Source of the DNA: Sediminibacillus halophilus | GTDB lineage: Bacteria; Bacillota; Bacilli; Bacillales; Amphibacillaceae | Reading direction: 5' to 3' | NCBI RefSeq assembly: GCF_900103695.1 | Contig: NZ_FNHF01000001.1 | Span: 310,001-374,000, forward strand | DNA: 64,000 bases | Shown: piece after piece, positions 26,234-34,844 of the stretch | Position numbering within the stretch: the stretch's first letter is position 1 | Layout of the letters: every line of letters starts with the position of its first letter | Notes under the pieces: model-generated | The model's database searches: none | Told to the model about the DNA's origin: nothing | Seen by the model: the letters and a program-made list of their open reading frames with translations, nothing else | Program-made: the position numbers and the translations under genes

Positions 26234-27571
26234 TTAATAAGTTTGCAGATACTGTTCGCGTTCCCAAGGGTGTACTTGTGTACGGAACATATCCCATTCG
26301 ATTTCTTTCGCTTCGACGAAATGCTCGAAAAGATGCTCTCCAAGCGCTTCTACGATGATTTCATCTTTCTTCAATAGTTCTACTGCATTGTAAAGGGTAG
26401 CCGGCAAGTCTTGTACACCGTTTTCTTCCCTTTCTTCTTTATCCATTACGTAAATATTGCGATCAACAGCTGTCGGAGCTTCCATTTTGTTTTTGACACC
26501 GTCAAGTCCCGCTGCAAGCATGACTGACATAGCCAAATAAGGGTTTGCGGCTGGATCGACGCTTCTCACTTCCACACGCGTGCTTAAACCTCTTGAAGAA
26601 GGTACACGGATAAGCGGGCTTCGGTTCAGGCCAGACCACGCTACATAGCAAGGAGCCTCATACCCTGGAACAAGACGTTTGTATGAGTTGATTGTCGGGT
26701 TAGTAACAGCTGTGAAGTTGGTAGCATGCTTAATGATTCCGGCAATAAATTGATAAGCCGTTTCACTAAGTTCCAGCTCTCCTTCTGGATCATAAAAAGA
26801 GTTTTTGCCGTCTTTGAATAAAGACATATTGGAATGCATTCCCGAACCGTTCACGCCGAACAATGGTTTTGGCATAAACGTAGCATGCAATCCATGTTTG
26901 CGAGCGATCGTTTTTACAACTAACTTAAACGTTTGGATATCATCGCAGTGCTTCAAAGCATCAGAATATTTAAAGTCGATCTCGTGCTGTCCTGGCGCCA
27001 CTTCATGATGGGAAGCCTCGATTTCAAAACCCATCTCTTCCAGTTCAAGTACGATATCGCGCCGGCAATTCTCGCCCAAATCAGTAGGAGCTAAGTCGAA
27101 ATAGCCTCCCTTGTCGTTCAATTCAAGAGAAGGGTCGCCTTTTTCATCTAATTTAAAAAGGAAAAATTCTGGTTCTGTACCAATATTAAAAGCGGAGAAG
27201 CCTAACTCTTCCATCTTTTTCAGGTTGCGCTTCAAATTATAGCGAGGGTCCCCTTCGAAAGGAGTGCCGTCCGGATTATAGATATCGCAAATGAATCGTG
27301 CAACTTTTCCTTTATCAGATGTCCAAGGGAATACGACGAATGTATCAAGATCTGGATATAGTTTCATATCGGATTCCTCAATGCGAACAAATCCTTCAAT
27401 AGAAGAGCCATCAAACATCATTTCATTGTCAAATGCTTTTTCTAATTGGCTTAGAGGGATTTCAACGTTCTTAATTGTTCCGAGCATGTCAGTAAACTGC
27501 AAACGGATGAATCGTACGTTCTCCTCCTTGATTTTTTGCATTATCTCTTCTTTCGTAAATTTAGCAGCCAT
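26234..27571 (-). CDS. glnA: Glutamine synthetase type I
   Basis: This 445-residue protein makes glutamine from glutamate and ammonia. Family segments are visible in order: [57 protein letters not shown], the ATP site [17 protein letters not shown] and [17 protein letters not shown]. The length matches the Gram-positive GSI-alpha type, which is feedback-inhibited and acts with GlnR rather than being adenylylated. It follows glnR by 22 bases in a glnRA operon. Confidence 0.97.
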   Translation of the reverse strand: MAAKFTKEEIMQKIKEENVRFIRLQFTDMLGTIKNVEIPLSQLEKAFDNEMMFDGSSIEGFVRIEESDMKLYPDLDTFVVFPWTSDKGKVARFICDIYNPDGTPFEGDPRYNLKRNLKKMEELGFSAFNIGTEPEFFLFKLDEKGDPSLELNDKGGYFDLAPTDLGENCRRDIVLELEEMGFEIEASHHEVAPGQHEIDFKYSDALKHCDDIQTFKLVVKTIARKHGLHATFMPKPLFGVNGSGMHSNMSLFKDGKNSFYDPEGELELSETAYQFIAGIIKHATNFTAVTNPTINSYKRLVPGYEAPCYVAWSGLNRSPLIRVPSSRGLSTRVEVRSVDPAANPYLAMSVMLAAGLDGVKNKMEAPTAVDRNIYVMDKEEREENGVQDLPATLYNAVELLKKDEIIVEALGEHLFEHFVEAKEIEWDMFRTQVHPWEREQYLQTY

Positions 27572-27593
27572 TTATTCCTCTCCTCCTATATAT

Positions 27594-27989
27594 TTAATGG
27601 AAGAATCGTGATAATTCTCCCTGGCGCAACGATGTTTTTCCCATACGTCCGGTGCTGTAAAGCTCTTTTTGCAGCATTTTCCGCAATTCCTTCTCAGACA
27701 GTTCCGGGGTTTTTTCATTTTCCTTCAATTGTTTTGTTGTTGGAAGATCTTTTATGTTAAGTACTTGTTTAATGCCTGCCAAGTTAATCCCTTTTTCGAT
27801 CAATTCTTTGATTTCCAGTAAACGGTCAACATCATTAAATGAAAACAAACGCTGATTTCCGTTTGTCCTGGCGGGATGCACCAAGTTATGTTCTTCATAA
27901 TAGCGGATTTGTCTTGCTGTCAAATCGGTCAGTGACTTAACAATACCTATGGAAAATAACGGCATGGAACGTCTGTCCAGATCGCTCAT
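27594..27989 (-). CDS. glnR: GlnR, nitrogen repressor (MerR family)
   Basis: This 131-residue protein has the MerR-type DNA-binding start (SIGIVKSLTDLTARQIRYYEEH) and a C-terminal tail (RMGKTSLRQGELSRFF) typical of GlnR/TnrA, where feedback-inhibited glutamine synthetase acts. GlnR represses glnRA when nitrogen is plentiful. ATG 27989 has AAAGGGG eight bases upstream; the longer frame to 28028 runs into the promoter. A GlnR box lies at 28059-28075. Confidence 0.95.
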   Translation of the reverse strand: MSDLDRRSMPLFSIGIVKSLTDLTARQIRYYEEHNLVHPARTNGNQRLFSFNDVDRLLEIKELIEKGINLAGIKQVLNIKDLPTTKQLKENEKTPELSEKELRKMLQKELYSTGRMGKTSLRQGELSRFFH

Positions 27990-28026
27990 GTTAAAAACCC
28001 CTTTCCTGTTATTTTTCCATAACTCC

Positions 28027-28054
28027 ATTATACATCTGGCACAATAATTGTCAA
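28027..28054 (-). promoter_or_regulatory. glnRA promoter
   Basis: On the minus strand TTGACA (28054-28049), a 16-base spacer and TATAAT (28032-28027) form a SigA promoter 38 bases upstream of glnR. Confidence 0.8.
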
Positions 28055-28058
28055 GGTG

Positions 28059-28075
28059 TGTCAGATTTCTTTACA
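28059..28075 (-). promoter_or_regulatory. GlnR/TnrA binding site
   Basis: TGTAAAGAAATCTGACA on the minus strand matches the consensus TGTNA-N7-TNACA exactly and lies just upstream of the glnRA -35. Confidence 0.88.
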
Positions 28076-28237
28076 TCGAAAAGTAATCAATTTAATGAAT
28101 TTTCTGATAAGAAAGTAAAAAAGGAGTTAAGCGTTATTAAATTTCTTTTTTTAACTGTCTCTCTACTTCCCAGTAAATATTCAAGAAAATGTTCGTCATT
28201 ATTGTCCCGAAACGTAAACTCCATTAGAACAGTGCTA

Positions 28238-28281
28238 TAGAAAAGAATCAGCCACTGACTTTAATGGCTGATTCTTTTCTC
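28238..28281 (-). terminator. Terminator after ynbB
   Basis: AGAAAAGAATCAGCCA pairs with TGGCTGATTCTTTTCT around a 10-base loop. It lies directly after the ynbB stop. Confidence 0.88.
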
Positions 28282-28284
28282 TCA

Positions 28285-29526
28285 CTATTTGGATAAATAC
28301 CCTTTTTCCTGTAACGTCTTCACTGCATCAGATACTGCTATTTTTACGTGTGCATACGTAAGACCGCCCTGAACATAAGCAGTATAAGGCGGACGAATCG
28401 GTCCGTCTGCAGTCAGTTCAAGACTTGCCCCCTGAATGAAAGTCCCGGCAGCCATAATCACATCATCTTCATAACCCGGCATCGCGGAAGGATAAGGCTT
28501 GACAAAAGAATTGACAGGAGATGCTTGTTGGATCGCCTGGCAAAAAGCAATCATTTGTTCTGCCGTATCAAAATTAACCGATTGGATCAAATCCGTCCTT
28601 TTCGCTTGATAGACAGGTGAAGTTTGAAACCCCTTTTTTTCAAGAAAACGCGATGTGAAAACAGCGCCCTTCACAGCTTCCCCAACGACATGCGGTGCCA
28701 AAAAAAGCCCCTGGAACATTTCCTGCAACATGCCGAGGCTTGCACCGGTTTCTTTACCTAAACCAGGTGCTGTCAAACGGTTGGCGCACTGTTCCACCAA
28801 TTGTTTTTTGCCGGCTATGTATCCTCCTGCCCGGACGATCCCGCCGCCGGGATTCTTAATCAGTGAACCGGCGATCAAATCCGCTCCCACGTGGAGCGGT
28901 TCTTTCGTTTCAACAAATTCGCCATAGCAGTTATCTACGAATACTTGCAAGGTCTTGTCCAAGTGTTTAATAAACTGAACCATCTCTTTTATTTCGTCAA
29001 CCGTAAAAGATGGGCGGTCATGATAACCTTTTGATCGCTGAATAGCTACAACTTTTGTGTTTCTCTTTATTGATTGTTTTACTTTACTCCAATCAATTGT
29101 TCCATTTCCCTTCAAGTCCACCGCACAATAATCGATGCCAAAATCCTTGAGACTGCCATTGTTTGTTCCACGGCTGCCAATGACCTCTTCTAAAGTGTCA
29201 TAGGGTTTTCCGGTTATGTAAAGCAACTCATCTCCCGGACGCAGCAGACCGAACAGGGCCGTTGTAATTGCGTGGGTACCAGAGACGATTTGAGGACGCA
29301 CCAAAGCGTCTTCTCCCCCGAAAACTTCAGCATAAACTGATTCAAGGGTTTCCCTTCCAAAATCATCGTATCCATAACCGGTTGTAGCATGGAAATGACT
29401 GTCACTGACTCGATGTTTCTGGAAAGCCTGCAACACACTTCTTTGATTGGTTTCCGAAATCATGTTTGCTACTTCAATTTGTTTCTGAATATCCTCTTCT
29501 GTTTCCTTGATAGTTGAATCAATCAT
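28285..29526 (-). CDS. ynbB: YnbB, PLP-dependent protein of the aluminium-resistance/methionine gamma-lyase-like family
   Basis: This 413-residue protein matches YnbB: HFHATTGYGYDDFGRETLES near the start, RPQIVSGTHAITTALFGLLR, VDNCYGEFVETKEP and SLIKNPGGGIVRAGGYIAG with the likely PLP lysine in SLIKN. It resembles Cys/Met-metabolism lyases, but the substrate is not known; the aluminium-resistance name comes from a plant-bacterium screen. Its start overlaps the hflX stop by four bases, so it is translationally coupled. Confidence 0.88.
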   Translation of the reverse strand: MIDSTIKETEEDIQKQIEVANMISETNQRSVLQAFQKHRVSDSHFHATTGYGYDDFGRETLESVYAEVFGGEDALVRPQIVSGTHAITTALFGLLRPGDELLYITGKPYDTLEEVIGSRGTNNGSLKDFGIDYCAVDLKGNGTIDWSKVKQSIKRNTKVVAIQRSKGYHDRPSFTVDEIKEMVQFIKHLDKTLQVFVDNCYGEFVETKEPLHVGADLIAGSLIKNPGGGIVRAGGYIAGKKQLVEQCANRLTAPGLGKETGASLGMLQEMFQGLFLAPHVVGEAVKGAVFTSRFLEKKGFQTSPVYQAKRTDLIQSVNFDTAEQMIAFCQAIQQASPVNSFVKPYPSAMPGYEDDVIMAAGTFIQGASLELTADGPIRPPYTAYVQGGLTYAHVKIAVSDAVKTLQEKGYLSK

Positions 29527-30770
29527 TCTCTCTCGTGCTGCTCCTTCACCCTATATTTTAACGGATGGTCAGGGCTTATATAACCACTGACTCGATAACC
29601 ATCTCTTTCTTCATCAAAATAACGGTCCGTCATAATCGTCCTTCTCCTCAATGTTTGAAGTAACTTACCTTCATCTGGCGGGAGAAGGGTCTGGTATGCT
29701 TCCCATTGCTCGATAAGTATTTGTTCAACTTCATGCAGCACCCGCTTTAAATCGATTGGATCATGGGCACTTATCGTCATCGAAGGATGTACAGATGGAA
29801 TAAAGTCCTCCTGCAGGATGTCTTTTTTATTGTAGACAGTTAGCATAGGTAGCTTTTCCGCTCCCAAGTCCTCTAACAGTTTGGTTACTGTTTTTTGATG
29901 ATTCTCCAAGTCCGGATGGGAGGCGTCTACCATGTGGAGGATAAAATCGGCCTCTGTTACTTCTTCCAGTGTTGAGCGAAATGCAGCAATCAATGTTGTC
30001 GGTAAATCTTGGATAAACCCTACCGTGTCCGTGATTAAAGCAGCAAACCCGGAAGGAAGCTGAATTTGTCGTGTCATCGGATCAAGGGTTGCAAACAGTT
30101 GATTTTCTTCCAGTGATTCACTCTTGGTTATCCGGTTAAAAAAAGTGGATTTTCCTGCGTTCGTATAACCGACAATCGCTATTTGAAATGCTCTGTTTTC
30201 CTTTCTTCTGCTTCTATACTGTGCACGTTGATTTACTACTGCTTGCAGTTTTGCCTTGATTTCGTCTATTCTTCGTCTAATGTGCCTCCGGTCAGACTCT
30301 AATTTGGTCTCACCGGGACCTCGTGTTCCGATACCGCCTGCGAGCCGGGATAATGACTTTCCTTGCCCATAAAGACGTGGAAGCATATATTCCAGCTGCG
30401 CCAATTCGACTTGCAGTTTTCCTTCTTTTGTATTAGCCCGCTTTGCAAAGATATCAAGAATCAATTGACTTCTATCTATGATTCGTACACCTAGCCGTTC
30501 ACCTAAATTTTTGGCCTGGCTTGGTGAAAGCTCGTCATTAGAGATGACTAAATCTATTTCCCATTCTTCCACAATTTCAGTAAGTTCCTGTACCTTCCCT
30601 TCACCCATATAAAGAGCAGGATGTATCTTTTCCCGATTTTGCGTGATGATTTTCAGGACATTTCCCTGCGCTGTTTCCGTAAGAGACTGTAATTCACTCA
30701 GTGAAGATTGAAAACGTTCCTCTTCTTGTCTTGGTTGTCGGACAGCTATGATTAGCACTTTTTCCTGCAT
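29523..30770 (-). CDS. hflX: HflX, ribosome-associated GTPase
   Basis: This 415-residue protein has the HflX N-terminal domain (ALYMGEGKVQEL, VISNDELSPSQAKNLG), a helical linker with the glycine-rich GGIGTRGPGETKLE, and the G domain with P-loop GYTNAGKSTFF, DTVGFIQDLP and NKKD. HflX rescues stalled ribosomes by splitting them, notably under heat stress. ATG 30770 has GAGG eight bases upstream; in-frame starts at 30806 and 30803 lack a good Shine-Dalgarno. It sits between spoVK and ynbB, as in B. subtilis (ynbA). Confidence 0.93.
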   Translation of the reverse strand: MQEKVLIIAVRQPRQEEERFQSSLSELQSLTETAQGNVLKIITQNREKIHPALYMGEGKVQELTEIVEEWEIDLVISNDELSPSQAKNLGERLGVRIIDRSQLILDIFAKRANTKEGKLQVELAQLEYMLPRLYGQGKSLSRLAGGIGTRGPGETKLESDRRHIRRRIDEIKAKLQAVVNQRAQYRSRRKENRAFQIAIVGYTNAGKSTFFNRITKSESLEENQLFATLDPMTRQIQLPSGFAALITDTVGFIQDLPTTLIAAFRSTLEEVTEADFILHMVDASHPDLENHQKTVTKLLEDLGAEKLPMLTVYNKKDILQEDFIPSVHPSMTISAHDPIDLKRVLHEVEQILIEQWEAYQTLLPPDEGKLLQTLRRRTIMTDRYFDEERDGYRVSGYISPDHPLKYRVKEQHERE

Positions 30771-30828
30771 CTGTTCAACCTCTTTCTCTGATACTGCTTT
30801 CATCATATCAAATATATAACGAAATAAA

Positions 30829-30859
30829 AACTAGAACCTCGGACAGCAAGGTTCTAGTT
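30829..30859 (-). terminator. Terminator after spoVK
   Basis: AACTAGAACCT and AGGTTCTAGTT (11 bp) are followed by TTTATTT on the minus strand. Confidence 0.85.
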
Positions 30860-30864
30860 GCCAT

Positions 30865-31779
30865 CTAATCCAATTGAAGATCACTCTTGGTGATAGTGGT
30901 CAGATCTTTGGTCGTTAAGCTTTGCTTTTTCATCAATCGGACAGCATGCTTTCGAATTGATTTCTCCAATAAGTTACGGACAAAGCGAGCATTTGAGAAA
31001 TCATGGTTTTTGTTCTGTTTTTGCTTGATTAAATAGTCTTGCAGCTTCCACTCCGCTTCCTTGGTAAATTGGTATTCCCTTTCAGCGGCCATCTGTTTGG
31101 CTATTTCAAGTAATTGCCCTACAGAGTAATCTTCAAACTCAAGGACGATTGGAAATCGGGAAACCAACCCAGGATTTAACGACAGAAAATATTCCATTTC
31201 GTTAGGATAACCAGCCAAAATCAAAATAAATTCATTGTGGCTGTCTTCCATATGCTTTACCAATGTATCAATCGCTTCTTTTCCGAAATCTTTATCACCG
31301 CCGCGCCCCAGTGAATAGGCTTCATCAATAAACAAAATACCGCCCTTTGCTTTCTCGATCAAATCTCTTGTTTTCTGGGCGGTATGGCCAATATATTCTC
31401 CTACCAAATCAGCTCTCTCCGCCTCGATAAAATGTCCTCTAGACAAGATATTCATTTCAAACAACATTCTGGCAAGTTGTCTTGCCACGGTAGTCTTTCC
31501 GGTTCCCGGGTTCCCTTTAAAAAGCATGTGCAGTACTTGTTTTTCCGCTTTCAATCCAGCCTTTTCCCTTTTTTGGTTAATGGTAATCGATGCGTAAATT
31601 TCTTTCATGGTATCCTTCAGGTTGGTTAAACCAATAAACGATGAAAATTGATGGTCGATGTCAACAAATGGGTCATAGCTATTTTCTTCCCTCATTTCAT
31701 TGGAGGTAGGGAGTTTTTCTCTTTCGTTTAAAATAATATTTATTTGACCATTTCGTTTTAATGATACTTGAGATTCCAC
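30865..31779 (-). CDS. spoVK: SpoVK, AAA+ ATPase of stage V sporulation
   Basis: This 304-residue protein has a single CbxX/CfqX-type AAA+ module: Walker A GNPGTGKTTVARQL near residue 90, GHTAQKTRDLIEKA, Walker B GGILFIDEAYSLGRGGDKDF and the arginine region LVSRFPIVLEF. SpoVK is needed for mature spores in B. subtilis and is normally made in the mother cell. The GTG start has AAGGGGTGG upstream. Its two AAA+ relatives joined in one gene lie at 4928-7225. Confidence 0.92.
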   Translation of the reverse strand: MESQVSLKRNGQINIILNEREKLPTSNEMREENSYDPFVDIDHQFSSFIGLTNLKDTMKEIYASITINQKREKAGLKAEKQVLHMLFKGNPGTGKTTVARQLARMLFEMNILSRGHFIEAERADLVGEYIGHTAQKTRDLIEKAKGGILFIDEAYSLGRGGDKDFGKEAIDTLVKHMEDSHNEFILILAGYPNEMEYFLSLNPGLVSRFPIVLEFEDYSVGQLLEIAKQMAAEREYQFTKEAEWKLQDYLIKQKQNKNHDFSNARFVRNLLEKSIRKHAVRLMKKQSLTTKDLTTITKSDLQLD

Positions 31780-31888
31780 ATTACCACCCCTTATTCACGA
31801 TATTATACGTGGAAAAGGCAGCGAGTGTGACATTCGCCCATAAGCTGGCGGCAAACAACTTCGTCTTGGAGCGCACAAGACGAAAATT

Positions 31889-31916
31889 AAAAAAGGCGTT
31901 CAATGAACGCCTTTTT
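31889..31916. terminator. Terminator after hfq
   Basis: AAAAAGGCGTTCA and TGAACGCCTTTTT form a strong palindromic hairpin with A and T tails. A second hairpin (TTCGTCTTG/CAAGACGAA) lies next to it at 31860-31884. Confidence 0.88.
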
Positions 31917-31957
31917 ATACCATATATCTTTACAGCCGATATGATGCCCCTTTGGTA

Positions 31958-32182
31958 TTATTCCTTTTCCAAAGCAACGTTCTTAACCGGCGCAAATGTC
32001 GAAATAGCATGTTTGAAGATCAATTGCTGCTTACCGTCCGTATCAAATAGAACGGTAAAGTTATCAAAAGCTTTCACGGTCCCTCTCAACTGAAAACCAT
32101 TTAATAAAAAAACGGTGACTTGAATCCGTTCTTTCCGGAGTTGGTTTAAATATTGGTCTTGAATATTTACCGATTGAGACAT
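31958..32182 (-). CDS. hfq: Hfq, RNA chaperone
   Basis: This 74-residue Sm-like protein has the Sm1 motif ([23 protein letters not shown]) and the Sm2 motif (IFKHAISTF). Hfq forms a hexameric ring that binds small RNAs and mRNA; its role in Bacillus is milder than in enterics. It follows miaA, the common order. AGGAGG lies upstream of its ATG. Confidence 0.95.
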   Translation of the reverse strand: MSQSVNIQDQYLNQLRKERIQVTVFLLNGFQLRGTVKAFDNFTVLFDTDGKQQLIFKHAISTFAPVKNVALEKE

Positions 32183-32219
32183 AGTTTTTCCTCCTCTTTT
32201 TATCTGTACTATGTAATTT

Positions 32220-33155
32220 CTATTTTTTCTCCAGCATTCCTGCTAAATCCGATAAAATTATTTCAAATTGTTCCTCCTTTTGTCCTGTTTTAATTGTGTA
32301 CCAATGAATATCCATCTTATTCTTAAACCATGTCAACTGTCGTTTGGCAAACCTTCGTGAGTTTCGCTTTAACAAGTCGACAGCTTCATCCAGGGTCATT
32401 TCCCCTTTAAGATAAGGGATTATTTCTTTATATCCAATTGCTTTCATTGACTGACTGTTTGCAAAACCTTGATTGTATAAATTCTTCACTTCCTCTACAA
32501 GCCCTGTTTCGATCATTACGTCAACCCGCTCGTTGATACGTTGATAAAGCAGGTCCCTTTCCATTTCCAAACCAATGATAATAGGACGGTAAGGCGAGTC
32601 TCCCTTTTGCCCCGCTTGATATTCACTCATCGTTTTGCCTGTCTTTTCAAATACTTCCAAGGCACGGATGACTCTGCGCTTATTATTGGGATGAATCTTC
32701 TCTGCTTGTTCCGGATCTACCTCTTGCAGCTTGGCATAGAATGAATCGATCCCATATTGATTGATCTCCTTTTCAAGTTTTGCATGAAAGGAATCATCTC
32801 TCTTCTCGTCGGCAAAAATATAACCGTTTAAAGCAGCTTGTATGTATAATCCTGTTCCCCCTGCGATAATTGGCAAATGGTTTCTTTCCGTTATATCTTT
32901 CACATAATCTGCTACCTTTTGTTGAAATTCTGCAACAGAGAATGTCTCGCCAGGGTGCTTGATATCAATCATGTGATGTGGCACGCCTTTTGTTTCTTCT
33001 TTTGTTATTTTTGCTGTACCGATATCCATTCCGCGATAAATTTGCATCGAGTCGCCGCTGATTACTTCTCCGGAAAAGTTCCTGCCTATCTCCACGCTCA
33101 AACTGGTCTTTCCAACAGCCGTCGGCCCGACAACCGCAACTACAACTGGTTTCAT
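32220..33155 (-). CDS. miaA: MiaA, tRNA dimethylallyltransferase
   Basis: This 311-residue protein adds a dimethylallyl group to A37 of tRNAs that read UNN codons. The P-loop [40 protein letters not shown] and [11 protein letters not shown] are the family motifs. ATG 33155 has TAGGAG seven bases upstream. MiaB, which modifies the same base further, is encoded at 40787-42367. Confidence 0.96.
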   Translation of the reverse strand: MKPVVVAVVGPTAVGKTSLSVEIGRNFSGEVISGDSMQIYRGMDIGTAKITKEETKGVPHHMIDIKHPGETFSVAEFQQKVADYVKDITERNHLPIIAGGTGLYIQAALNGYIFADEKRDDSFHAKLEKEINQYGIDSFYAKLQEVDPEQAEKIHPNNKRRVIRALEVFEKTGKTMSEYQAGQKGDSPYRPIIIGLEMERDLLYQRINERVDVMIETGLVEEVKNLYNQGFANSQSMKAIGYKEIIPYLKGEMTLDEAVDLLKRNSRRFAKRQLTWFKNKMDIHWYTIKTGQKEEQFEIILSDLAGMLEKK

Positions 33156-33272
33156 GCTAATACTCCTAGATATATAAATTAACGTTTTGGTTATACTATC
33201 CTTTTGATAAACCATTATACATCAACTTTGATTTTTCGCAATCTTCACGTCTGACAATCAATATAAGCAAGC

Positions 33273-33298
33273 GTTTAGTTTTTACTTTGTTAGGGTAC
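33273..33298 (+). promoter_or_regulatory. Probable SigB promoter of the GlsB-like gene
   Basis: GTTTAG, a 14-base spacer and GGGTAC closely match the SigB consensus GTTTAA-N12-15-GGGTAT. The site is 84 bases upstream of the start codon. Confidence 0.6.
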
Positions 33299-33381
33299 AT
33301 GTATTACAAACGCAGCATCCTTTGCTGTAGTTTTCAATTTATCAGCAAAAATAGCGAAATACTAAAAGGAGGTAACACAAT

Positions 33382-33630
33382 ATGGGTTTTATCATTTATT
33401 TAATAGTCGGCGGACTAATCGGTTGGCTTGCTGGTTTAATAGTCGGAAAGGATTTACCGGCAGGTATTTTCGGTAATATTATTGCAGGTATCATTGGTGC
33501 ATGGATCGGAGGGGAATTGTTCGGAAAATGGGGTCCTGAACTAGGTGATATATACCTTATTCCGGCATTAATCGGTGCGATTATTTTCGTGCTAATACTA
33601 AGTCTCATCATCCGTGCAGTAAGAAGGTAA
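33382..33630 (+). CDS. GlsB/YeaQ/YmgE family small membrane stress protein
   Basis: This 82-residue protein has three hydrophobic helices rich in Gly and Ile: IYLIVGGLIGWLAGLIVGKD, IFGNIIAGIIGAWIGGEL and IPALIGAIIFVLILSLII. The pattern is that of the transglycosylase-associated (GlsB/YeaQ/YmgE) family, commonly part of general stress responses. AAAGGAGG lies upstream. A SigB-like promoter supports stress control. Confidence 0.85.
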   Translation: MGFIIYLIVGGLIGWLAGLIVGKDLPAGIFGNIIAGIIGAWIGGELFGKWGPELGDIYLIPALIGAIIFVLILSLIIRAVRR

Positions 33631-33632
33631 TA

Positions 33633-33670
33633 AAAAGGAGGCACTGTTTCATTCAGTGCCTCCTTTTTCA
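33633..33670 (+). terminator. Terminator after the GlsB-like gene
   Basis: AAAAAGGAGGCACTG pairs perfectly with CAGTGCCTCCTTTTT around TTTCATT. Confidence 0.92.
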
Positions 33671-33939
33671 ATGACGAACCGTGGTTTATTTGAATGAATC
33701 ACGTACACGTGTAGGGTGAAAAAGACAAAGTAGGTGGAAACTGCGCGACACAGTGAGATTTCTATCTTATGGCGCTTCTCTCACTCTGATGTTTGTCGAG
33801 TCCGTATGTTTCGCTGTGTAAGAACACGTCGCTCTACATGGGCACGGCCATAGAGTTCTCAGAAGCCATAAGCGTTTCTTGCAGCATATTCGATATTCGG
33901 GGTGTGCTGTTTCCGCAGAAGCGATCGCAGTATAAAGAA
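33671..33939. other. Non-coding region with inverted repeats, possible element remnant
   Basis: This stretch lies between the GlsB-like terminator and dps and holds no convincing gene. It has higher G+C than typical spacers and nested inverted matches, for example CAGTGAGA with TCTCACT and GGCGCTTCT with AGAAGCG. TTTCCGCAGAAGCG resembles the arm of the remnant at 8880-8983. Confidence 0.35.
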
Positions 33940-33974
33940 AACTTGCAGAAAAACGCAAGGTTTCTCTACAAGTT
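33940..33974. repeat. CTTGYAGAAA hairpin family, copy 1
   Basis: AACTTGCAGAAA and TTTCTCTACAAGTT pair imperfectly around AACGCAAGG. It lies just after the dps stop and may act as its terminator, though the T-run is weak. Confidence 0.6.
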
Positions 33975-34008
33975 GAATGCATGCTTAACAATTTCTTATT
34001 TGAACTTA

Positions 34009-34500
34009 TTATTTTAGATGGCCTTCAAACGCGGTCAACATCCAGACATGTTTCTCCAAACGCCCCTGCAGTTCGTTTAATAGATCAAGCGATGGTTGGT
34101 CATTCACTTCTTCTGCCAACTTACCGCCTTTCTCTTTGATTTCATCGATGATTGTTTGGTAATCGCGAGATAGCTGGGTGACAATTTCATCTTCCGTATC
34201 ATCCGCCTGTGCTTCATGGATGGTCGCTTCTTTGATGTACTTATGCATAGTTGCCAAGGGTCTGCCACCGATAGCAAGTACCCGCTCCGCTATGTTATCC
34301 AAGTCTTCTGCTGCTTCGTTATAAAGGTCCTCGAACACCTCGTGTAATTTAAAAAAGTGTCTGCCAGTGACAAACCAGTGGTATCGATGAAGCTTAATAT
34401 ACAGCACCGCAAAATTAGACAGCTCTTGATTTAAAAAGTTGATCAACCGTTGATTTTCTGGCATGTTTTCATTCACATGAACATTTAAGTTTTCCGCCAT
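34009..34500 (-). CDS. dps: Dps-family DNA-binding ferritin-like protein
   Basis: This 163-residue protein is a Dps/miniferritin. The ferroxidase residues lie in KLHRYHWFVTGRHFFKLHEVFEDLYNEA (His and Asp/Glu between subunits). IGGRPLATMHKYI completes the signature. Dps proteins form a 12-mer shell that oxidises and stores iron with peroxide, protecting DNA. A SigB-like promoter and a Fur/PerR-like site lie upstream, consistent with stress or iron control. Confidence 0.93.
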   Translation of the reverse strand: MAENLNVHVNENMPENQRLINFLNQELSNFAVLYIKLHRYHWFVTGRHFFKLHEVFEDLYNEAAEDLDNIAERVLAIGGRPLATMHKYIKEATIHEAQADDTEDEIVTQLSRDYQTIIDEIKEKGGKLAEEVNDQPSLDLLNELQGRLEKHVWMLTAFEGHLK

Positions 34501-34552
34501 TTCCCATCACACCTTTCTATAGGGTTATTTTTTTATTATGTACGCGAATTAT

Positions 34553-34567
34553 ACATAATCGTTATCG
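34553..34567 (-). promoter_or_regulatory. Fur/PerR-like box upstream of dps
   Basis: CGATAACGATTATGT on the minus strand matches the 7-1-7 Fur/PerR pattern TGATAATNATTATCA at 11 of 14 defined positions. It lies downstream of the SigB-like promoter. Confidence 0.4.
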
Positions 34568-34579
34568 GTTGTTATCCAA

Positions 34580-34605
34580 ATACCCTGACAATACTAATAA
34601 CAAAC
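34580..34605 (-). promoter_or_regulatory. Probable SigB promoter of dps
   Basis: On the minus strand GTTTGT, a 14-base spacer and GGGTAT fit the SigB consensus well. In B. subtilis dps is a SigB target. The remaining upstream stretch to 34790 shows no gene. Confidence 0.6.
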
Positions 34606-34790
34606 ATGAAAAGCGTTAAGGAAACGGCAAAAAACTGCATTTCTCTATGCGTCGAATCAGTGGTTAAACTGCAACCTGAACTATTGATTGCCACTGCAGT
34701 AAAATGTTAACCACTCTCAACTAGATCAAAGGAGCGAATGTCTCATTAAACTATTTCGCAGTTCCACCTGTTCCACATCCCAAATAAAAA

Positions 34791-34820
34791 AGCTTGCAGA
34801 AAACATATTTTCTACAAGCT
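34791..34820 (-). terminator. CTTGYAGAAA hairpin family, copy 2, terminator after mutL
   Basis: AGCTTGTAGAAAA and TTTTCTGCAAGCT pair on the minus strand around TATG, followed by TTTTTTATTT. It lies 25 bases after the mutL stop. Confidence 0.8.
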
Positions 34821-34844
34821 GGCACTCATTCTGTTATACACAAA

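Noticed and set aside
26134-26235. Short plus-strand frame after the 26.1 kb fragment (WVLLWVAKKDALAKHKK)
   Set aside because: It overlaps the glnA terminator and has no family or clear start; probably chance.
33767-34017. Frames on both strands between the GlsB-like gene and dps
   Set aside because: Composition is cysteine- and arginine-rich and looks like translated repeat; no start signals.
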